64,000 bases of DNA, from the NCBI RefSeq assembly GCF_901000735.1, contig NC_081544.1, positions 13,194,850 to 13,258,849 on the forward strand. The letters are read 5' to 3'. Position 1 is the first letter of the stretch. Each line of letters starts with the position of its first letter. The notes under the pieces are model-generated. The model did not search any database. It was not told the origin of the DNA and worked only from the letters and a program-made list of their open reading frames with translations. A program made the position numbers and the translations under genes. Source of the DNA: Corylus avellana. Lineage: Eukaryota; Streptophyta; Magnoliopsida; Fagales; Betulaceae. This document shows positions 56,201-64,000 of this stretch, one piece after another.

Positions 56201-58899
56201 ATTGAAGAACTGAAGCTTGGAGTCCATGAATTGTCTCAAGAGGGATTTTGATGAAGGAGTGAGCTTCAGTACTCACTCCTTTGTCACTGGACAGATTTGG
56301 AGTTAACGGGGACTCAATGTGATCAACCTACTCCTCTTTTTCTTCCTCCTCATCTTTTTCCTCACTCCCAAGTATGGTGGTGGTTTGAACACGCTCATGT
56401 GTAGACTTGCTAGCATCTTCCTCATCAATCATGTAATGGTTAATGAATGGACAATCATCTATCTGATGAGAAGGATGATAACAATATGAGCATTACTTAT
56501 GAGGTGCGTGAGTGTGAGGAGGTTGGGTATGGGAACGCCTAGCTGCCATGAGTTGGTTTACTCTCTCCTCTAAGTCATCGACATGAGCAGTTGGAAAATG
56601 TTGCACTAATGACTCTTGAAGAGGGTAATTGGAAGGTGAAGGCATGGAAGAATGGTTATTGAACTGCGGATATTCAGGATGGTGCAATTCATGAGATTGG
56701 GGAGCATAATTTTCCATAGCATTAGCTTGCTACGAGAAATTAGAATGGTGCTCCAGTCTGGGGTGTAGCAATTGAAATTTGATTTAGGCCCCGGACTGAA
56801 GAAGTTGGTGTTCATCTGCTCATGTGAAAAATTAAAAAATTGTCCCCAGGATGGACAATTACTTGAACTATGATAAGGGTTAGAGCAGAATGAACATGGT
56901 CCATGTGGGTGAAAATGGAGAGGATAGTTGGAAGGAGCGGGTGTCCTACAACTAAGGGTAGCATTAAAATTACCTAAAGGAAAATTCATGCTTATCCTCA
57001 CTCTTCAAATAAAACACACTTCCACATGAAACATTAACCAAAATTTTTTTGTTTTTTGTTTTTTTTTTTGTTTTAATAAATAAAATAAACAAAATACCAA
57101 AAATTAAAAACAAAAACTCACTCACAAAACGGACCAAACATAAGTTTGGCAAAATTCAAGTTGCTGGCCCATTTTGGTGCAGTCTGCAAAGGTGCACTCA
57201 AGCGCAGGTGATGTGCGATCGAGCGTAAATAGGCACAGGGTGTGTGCTCGCGCGCACTTGCAGAAGCGTTGATCGCCGGCACGCGGGATGCTTTCTACGT
57301 TAGGCTTGAATGCGCTCGAGCGCAGGTGATGTGCGATCGAGCGCTTTGGCAGGGACTAGTTCCTTTGGCAGAACTGCAACAGAAACAACAAAAACAAACA
57401 ACTTTTTTTTTTTAATTTTTTTATTAGTAACTATAAATAGAAACAAATAAAAATAAGTAAAAATAAAAATAAAAAGTAACAAACTGTAAAAAGAAAATAA
57501 CTAGTAGAAAAATAAAATCAATTTAAACAAAAATCAATTTTCACAAAAATAAACAATTTCCCGACAACGGGGTCAAAATTTGATGTACAAATTTAATTGT
57601 ACTCGCAAGCGCATGAGTCGTGTGCAGTACAGAGTGTGCAAGTGCGAGGTCGATCCACAGGAAATTGTGTCGTGAAAACTAATTCTTATCTAAACGAATC
57701 CTATTTTAACCTAGTTCCGAAATTTGTTGGGCATTTGAAATTGAAAATAAAAACTGAAACAAAATGAAATAATTAAAAGATAAAAAGGGCACTAAGGTTT
57801 TCAGAATCCACCCCACCAAATTAAAGCATACATTCTCATGTATTTGTTCATACATCTGACAAACAATTAAAACCTATGCATGTTCTATTGTTTTTTTATA
57901 AACCAATTGAATCATTCGATGAATCCATCTCTATTACAAATCACAACGAATATCCAATTGATATCAAATCATCCACTGTATCCGTAAATCACAATGGATA
58001 TAAGTCTCTATCAAATCATTTGATGTATCCGTTGGATGAAACACAATGAATATCCAACGTTTTGACGATTTATAAACAACAATCAACCACAATTTTGTCA
58101 CGAAATTGAATTGAAATGAACATACATTACATTAAACGACGAATTTGTACGAACAAAACATAAAAATATAAAACTAATCAATGGCAAGGCTTCATCTTCA
58201 ACCTTAGTTGAAGATTTAGCCTCTCATGATAAAAGAAACCATAAAGAAATTAAATTACTTCATTAAAATTAAAAACTTACAAAAGAATTCGAGTTCCAAG
58301 CTACAAAAACCCAGAAAACATGAAAAGCGACCAAGAATGGCGCCTTCAGCGTGTCTCCGTACATTTACAATGGAAAATAATGATATTTATAAGCTAATTT
58401 TAGGGTTTCAATGCTGCCGGGTTGGCCGAGTGCGCTTGATCGCACTCTAGGTGCGCTCAATTGCACTCGTGCAACATGTCTCCTATGGGCTGGGCGCGAG
58501 TGCGCTCGATCGCACTAAACGTGTGCTATAGCGCACTTCTAGTCAGAATTAGCCTACCCTTGTGAAATGTGAATTTGTATATCTTTGAGTTAGCTTTCCA
58601 ATGACACCAAGATCGCTTCAATCGGAGCTATACAACTCAACATATGGTCTTTTTAGTGGAAGTCGTCGGATGCGAATCATCGCTCGAACCAAATTTGCTG
58701 CCAATGCTCCCTGAAGTGTCTTAAGCCCCAGACTTAATGGAATGAGTTACAAATTTCAGCTTAAAACCGCATTTTTCTCTGAACAACCCGCAAATCACTA
58801 AAACACCAAAACTAACCAAAAACATTAGAAATTAACACAGTTAAGAACTTAACAAACATAAGTTAAGGGGCTCAAATATACAATATTTGGCACTCATCA
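53263..58899 (-). mobile_element. Gypsy-type non-autonomous LTR retrotransposon inside the solo LTR
   Basis: LTRs of equal length (1,319 bp) at 53263-54581 and 57581-58899, TGATGTACAAATTTAATTG...TTTGGCACTCATCA. Flanks are GCTTC and GCTAC, a near-perfect 5-bp duplication. Orientation is minus: next to the LTR at 57581 the minus strand reads TTTTGACCCCGTTGTCGGG, like the Asp-tRNA primer site of Athila/Tat gypsy elements. The purine tract AAGTTTGGGGGTATT lies at 54582-54596. The 3.0-kb interior encodes only a gag-like remnant (56493-57001). Confidence 0.88.
56493..57001 (-). pseudogene. Gag-like remnant of the gypsy-type element
   Basis: Two overlapping minus frames. One carries CSFCSNPYHSSSNC, a CX2CX4HX4C knuckle, then SWGQFFNFSHEQMNTNFFSP. 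The other continues MENYAPQSHELHHPEYPQFN through DDLEERVNQLMAARRS. A frameshift near 56715 separates them. No pol domain occurs in the interior. Confidence 0.6.
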
Positions 58900-61800
58900 G
58901 CTACGCCATAGAAGCCTTGAAGACCTAAGTGCGCTCGAGCGCACCGTGAGTGCGATCAAGTGCACTCACGCTGACCTAGAAGCACCGAAGCCCTAGTTTT
59001 TTAATTATTTATAGCACATTTTTCTTTTGTAAACCTACGTTGGGATGCGCCGTTTAGAGCATTTTTTCGACCTGTTGTCGTTCTTACGCTTGTTCTACGT
59101 TTCTCTTTGTAAGATCTAGGATTTTTATGTTTTCAATTGAAATAATCATGTTGTTTCTAGTCATGAGAGGCTAAAACCTTCAACTAAGGTTGAAGATGAA
59201 GCTTCGTCATTGACAAACTCATATATTCTCATTAGTTGTTCGTACAATTCTAACTTTGAATAAGAATGTTGTAGTTTTCCATTCAATTGGTTGATTCATC
59301 TCTTTTACTTGAATGTTATGAGCGATTATGTGTTTGAGTTGGATATTTGATGTGTTTCATCCTTCGGATACATCAAATCATTTGATTGAAATCTGATATC
59401 TGTTGTGATTCGTTAATCAAACAGATACGTAGGATGATTTAATTTCAATCGGATATTTGTTGTGATTTGTTAAATGGGTGGATTCGTTGAATGATTTAAA
59501 CTATATTTTTGTAAAACATCGAACAACATTTTGAGCATAATAGTTTGTCGGTTGTATGAGCAAATAGGAGAATATAGAGTTAAGATTTGGCAAAGTGAAT
59601 TCTGAAACCTTAATGTTTTAATTCATTTGATTTCATTATTTTCTTTAGTTTATGTTTTGTTTGCACGTAAAAATCACGAAACGCGGAACTAGGTTAAGAT
59701 AGGATTAGTTTAAATTAAAAATTGATTTTTGCAACACAACTCCTTGTGGATCGACCTCACACTTGCATACGCTTCATTGCATACGACTCGTACACTTGTG
59801 AGTAGAATTAAATTTGTACATGATCGGAAAGAATACAATGGTAAGTTTGACGACTTAGTGAGTAAAAATGCACATGACATACATGTCATTAAATGATGAA
59901 CTTAGTTGTTTATGAACCATTAGCAGCATTATGAGGTGACAGTTTATCATGAATGCATTATGAGAATCGTGTCATAATTCAACTATATGGTCTACTTGAG
60001 ATATTACTAATTCTCAGTAGGGTTGGTTCTGTCTCGAGGGACTTGTAATACAATATTGTTGCCTCGGATATTGCATGCGACCATCCATAACACTAGCAGC
60101 CCGACCAAATCTGACCACGGGTGGCCCACGCTACTAATGGTGGACGTCCAGTAGTGACCCGTCAGTTAAACATGGTTGTGCCAGTGACGAATCAACCATT
60201 AGATCTAAGCCCCATATAAATACACACATTTGACCATAGAGTTAACTTGTATAGTAAGCCCATGACCGTTATCCTGCACTTATTAATGTACCATGTCATA
60301 TGATGCAATTAGTTTTGTCTGTCTTTTACATGGATACTCTTACAAATCTCACAATGTTCTTTATCTTGCTTAATCAACACATGTTTTTGAGAAAATAGAG
60401 TTCATCGTAGATCAAAGTGTATTTCACGAGAGTTGTAAAGATGCATGTTTGGTACACATAAAATAATTGTACAGTGAGGGAAAAGTAATAGCAAGTATTC
60501 ATGTGAGTTTGTATTCACTCAGGTCGTATTGTTTCACATATTTGCAATCCGTGAAAAGACTTAACATTTGTTTTAGATCTGAGCTAAAACGAGTCCTAGA
60601 CCTAAACATGTTCAAAAGTGAGTTTCTACTTGATTATTGAACGTTTGGACAGAATAGCTCGAACGTTCGAATAGAATAGCTCGAACGTTCAACCTCGATC
60701 TCGAACGTTCAGCCGTAGAGGTTCAAACATTTAATGCTGGGCATAAAACCCTTTTTGAAGCAAACAACCTCCTAATCACTTTTAAGCAAGTTATAAGGTC
60801 ATAATAAGATCTCTAACAGATTCCTAGCCTAAAATAACGTCTTCATGAAAAAAAAAGTTACGTCTAATCATCATTAAAACGCTAAACTATGCTTTACCCA
60901 AGATTAAAACGGATAAACGTCGAATGTTGCATATTCAAGCTCCTTAACTCGCATATGCTAATTCCTTAGCACTGTTATCTATTTAATTTTGTTGTTGTTT
61001 TAGTGTTTTTAGGTTTTTAATAAAGATGCAAGAAATTCCATTGATCTTGGGCTTAAAGCACACTTTGAGAAGACCAACATAATGTGGTTAAGTTTAATCA
61101 AATCAAGGAAATGATGAAATCAGAATTTCTCTAATTGGAGTTAAAATTGGATTGGATTAAATTTAAGATTCTGCACATATCTCAATATATTAACCATAAC
61201 TTTCAGCTCAAGTATTGGATTTAGGTAAAAATAGCAATTGAAAGCTAACTCAAAATGATACAAATCATTATGAAATAAGATTTTCCTAATTCGGATGCTT
61301 TCTATGCCAAAATTGTCCCACAATATAATGAAAAAAAATATAGACGAATCCTATTCCGATTTGTACTAGGATTTCTTCCTAATTGGACTAGGAGATTGAA
61401 GCACGATTTTTTAGGATTTTTAAGGTTTTTAGGGTTTTTTTTACACACTATAAATAGGGCTCTAAGCCTTGAATAGAGTGTGCTTTAGCTTTAGACAAAA
61501 AATATTTTTTTGGAAGCTTGAAGAGTTGAAGAGAAGATGAACATAGCAGGAGGCCACCAACAAAACAATCATCTTTTAACTGAGTTATATTTAATCCTAA
61601 AAAACTTGATAACTACACCAACACAGCTCTTGAGGTTTGACACCCTCTATATAACCGTATTCTACAAGGATTCGTTCTATTGTGAGTGATAATTTTATTA
61701 TTGATATTTTTGCATACAAAAAGACCACATCAAACACCTAAAACAACAATATAAGCCCAAATCTAATAGCTAAATTATGAAAAATACTTAACTAACATAA

Positions 61801-62325
61801 TAACTAGGTAAAGAACAAGTCAAGTTAAAAATGTTACCTCTCTAGAAGCAAAGGCTTCAAGAAACTCTCTCCTTCCCAAAACTCACAAACACACTTAAAA
61901 AGGGTTTTCCCAGGCCAACAAAGGCGAGGTCTAAAGGGCGAGGGAGGGGGTATTTATAGGGTTGGAAAAGCTGTGGGTGTTGTTGTGACAGTTCTGCAGG
62001 TCATCGAACGTTTGGTGGTCCGTAGTTAAACATTCGATGTACTATTACACAGTGGTTCTATGGTCGTAGGTCAAACATTTAGTCATTACCCAGTGGTTCT
62101 AAGTTTGGTCAATGAACGTTGGTGGTCCCCTTTTAAACGTTTGGTATACTATTGCCCAACAGTTCTGGGGTTGCAAATTGAATGTTCGATAGTCCCCTTG
62201 TCAAACATTTAGTTAAAACCAATAAATCAAAAAATCTTACTTGCAATGAACCCTAATGAATCAGGTGAACTTGGTAACCCTCCAACTAAGCTAAATACAG
62301 TCTAGTAATTACTCGGGGCACTACA

Positions 62326-62620
62326 CTATCAAATAGAAGGAGATAAAGACGCTTTGAAAGTAAATATTCTGATTCAATCGGGAAAAACAGGCAGTAGAAG
62401 GGTAAGATTAAAACTTGATCCTCTACCATTTCCTAAGTGAAGTGTGCATAATGTCCCAGTATACACAAGAGGTAAGTGGACAATATATGAATTTTCCACG
62501 TAGCGCTACTACAGATTACAAATTAACACTTGCAGCGAAAATATTGAGTATAAAATTTTTATTTCCTTTTTGAAACTACAAGCTCACCTCAAATCATAAT
62601 GTATTAGAGCATCTAACATT
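62326..62620. other. Short unassigned intergenic segment
   Basis: About 295 bp of ordinary AT-rich DNA between two copies of the nest's host repeat. No feature recognised. Confidence 0.5.
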
Positions 62621-63274
62621 TGTAATAACCTGAGAAGTTAATTAACTGGTAATTAATTTTACGCTTTGCTTGACTTTCCAATTCCACAAGGAATAAGACT
62701 CAAGGATCTCTACTCCTAAAAAAGAGAATACTAAACAACAAAACATTATAATTTCTATCATTCTATCAACATTAATCATTACAACCAGAGTATCTACGAA
62801 CAATCATCACATTAACTAAAATTACACGATAGATATCATCGTTACAAAGGATCCATACTATACCTTAAGAATATACAAGCATATTTAAAAACGATAACTC
62901 TACTGCATCACCAAAAAGTACTAATTAGCTGAACAACTGACCTGATCTAGCAATAAGTCTTCAATCACCAATTGGATTAATATCATTATGCCAAAGAGCC
63001 ACATCTGCCTCAAAGTCCATCTCAAATTTGACATCTAAAGGTAGTCAAACTATAAAACAACACATGTCATAGGTGAAAAAGCTACAAGTATAAGTCCATG
63101 ACTTAGTGAGCAATAATACGCATGGTGTACATGTTATCATGTAGTGAACTTAGTTATTTATAAATCAAATGTAGTAATGTAAGGTTACCATTCATCATTT
63201 GACAAAATAATCATGAATAGATATAATATATATGCTGTAATAGGAGAATCACACCATAGTTCAACATCATATAG
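62621..63274. mobile_element. Second copy of the host repeat, interrupted at 63274
   Basis: Opens TGTAATAACCTGAGAAG with TTAATTAACTGGTAATTAAT and follows the same order as 48357-48843 and 59821-60000. It stops after AACATCATATAG, where a third copy begins. Its remainder is presumably beyond the window. Confidence 0.65.
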
Positions 63275-64000
63275 TGTAATGACCCCAATGGAAAATTAAT
63301 TAACCGGTAATTGACCCCATGGTTCGTCTCCCTTCCCTATCCCTTGTGGGACAAGACTCAGGGATCTTAACCTCTCCTAAACGAAAGAATTCAGCAAAAG
63401 ACTTTGTTACTCTAGGGAAAAAGGAAAGCAATAACTAAAACAACCACAATTTCATACACTAGAGTAATCATAATACTCCATAATATAAATAAGTCATCAA
63501 ATGTATCAGTCAAAAGACCATCATCAGATAAGGGTTACATATCATAATCATTGTTTGGAAATAAAACAACAAAACAGATTAACTCCTAATCTTAAGTAAT
63601 GCCAATGAGATAAGAATCTCGATCATGTTGCCCTGGGTGGTTCCTCCGTCATTCCATATAGTCTTCTCAACCACACCGGATCCATGTCCTAAAAAGCGAC
63701 TCTAATCAAGTCTTGAGCAATCAACCAAGTTTTGTCCGTAGGCATCCTCTTCTATGCTAGCTAAACCGCACAATTGAATAAAATGGAGGGGGAGACATAA
63801 AAGTAAAAGAGAGAGAGGGGCTAAGTTCAAGGACTTGGTGAAAATTAATGCACATAATACCCGTGCCATTTTAGTGATGAACTCCGTTTAGTAAAGAATG
63901 CAACAGGTTATGAAAACTATCCAAGGATGCGATATAGACATAGTACATGCTTATAATCATGAGTAAGAGTGATAGTTCAACAGTATGGTGTCCCCGAGAT
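63275..64000. mobile_element. Third copy of the host repeat, cut by the window edge
   Basis: Opens TGTAATGACCCCAATGG with TTAATTAACCGGTAATTGA. It runs to the window end at a point equivalent to about 60000 in the first copy (GTTCAACAGTATGG...GAGAT versus ATTCAACTATATGG...GAGAT). Confidence 0.65.

Larger units (their letters stand above)
48844..59820 (+). mobile_element. Solo LTR of gypsy type, interrupted twice
   Basis: The pieces are 48844-48850, about 52986-53262 and 58905-59820, roughly 1.2 kb. It opens TGATGAGTATCAAATTTTG and closes TTAAATTTGTACA. It is a relative, in the opposite orientation, of the LTRs at 53263 and 57581, whose complement opens TGATGAGTGCCAAATATTG and closes with AATTTGTACATCA. 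No internal region or partner LTR is seen. Confidence 0.6.
48357..62325. mobile_element. Host repeat of the nest (TGTAATG...CGGGGCACTACA), about 3.0 kb without insertions
   Basis: Left part 48357-48843 starts TGTAATGCTCTAG with TTAATTGGTAATTAACTTC. Right part 59821-62325 ends TACTCGGGGCACTACA. The same opening recurs at 62621 and 63275, and the middle (GACTTAGTGAG...GCACA...TACATG) recurs at 59851, 63100 and 63830. The ends are imperfect inverted repeats as well as TG...CA. No protein is encoded. It is probably a long solo LTR or a non-autonomous element. Confidence 0.6.

Overview
The window is plant nuclear DNA, from a eudicot and probably a woody one; the species was not identified. The reasons are split genes with GT-AG introns, one intact CAMTA transcription-factor gene, an AOX2-type alternative oxidase gene with the usual plant exon phases, and a dense load of L1-type LINEs, LTR retrotransposons, TRIMs, MITEs and a Mutator-like element. 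I see no operon, CRISPR array, rRNA or tRNA gene.

Layout. 1-5033: minus-strand LINE, interrupted at 1670-4075 by a second LINE of related type. 5041-5900: remnant of a Ty1/copia polyprotein end. 6909-8843: exons 2 and 1 of an alternative oxidase gene on the minus strand; the catalytic exons 3 and 4 are not in the window. 9523-10906: a Mutator-like element with long inverted ends and a 9-bp target duplication, carrying pieces of two host genes (a Pack-MULE). A block of 3,585 bp (8729-12313) recurs, identical wherever I compared it, at 16207-19791, directly after a 100-N gap. 12314-16106: a retroelement-like repeat with a 14-bp-based minisatellite, then AT-rich DNA and MITEs. 19398-25500: an AT-rich tandem array with a datable small retroposon, a MYB relic, MITEs and a composite TRIM.

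25566-44851: the main gene, a CAMTA (calmodulin-binding transcription activator) on the plus strand. I reconstruct 13 exons giving 1,089 codons plus stop, in frame throughout, with CG-1, TIG, ankyrin, IQ and calmodulin-binding regions. Introns 8 and 12 (4.8 and 4.2 kb) are swollen by LINEs, a deleted gypsy element and a GC-rich minisatellite. One intron appears to be GC-AG.

44852-64000: gene-poor. 48357-62325 is a nest in which a long repeat was entered by a solo LTR, which was then entered by a 4.1-kb gag-only LTR element and by a 5.6-kb gypsy-type element. Two further copies of the outermost repeat follow, one inside the other, to the window edge.

Functionally the two host genes are independent: mitochondrial alternative respiration (AOX2) and calcium-dependent transcription control (CAMTA). 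The most notable points are the two-gene Pack-MULE upstream of AOX2, with ABRE/G-box cores in its ends; the apparent loss or extreme separation of AOX2 catalytic exons; the duplication at the assembly gap; and short CpG-rich palindromes found in several different LTR families here.
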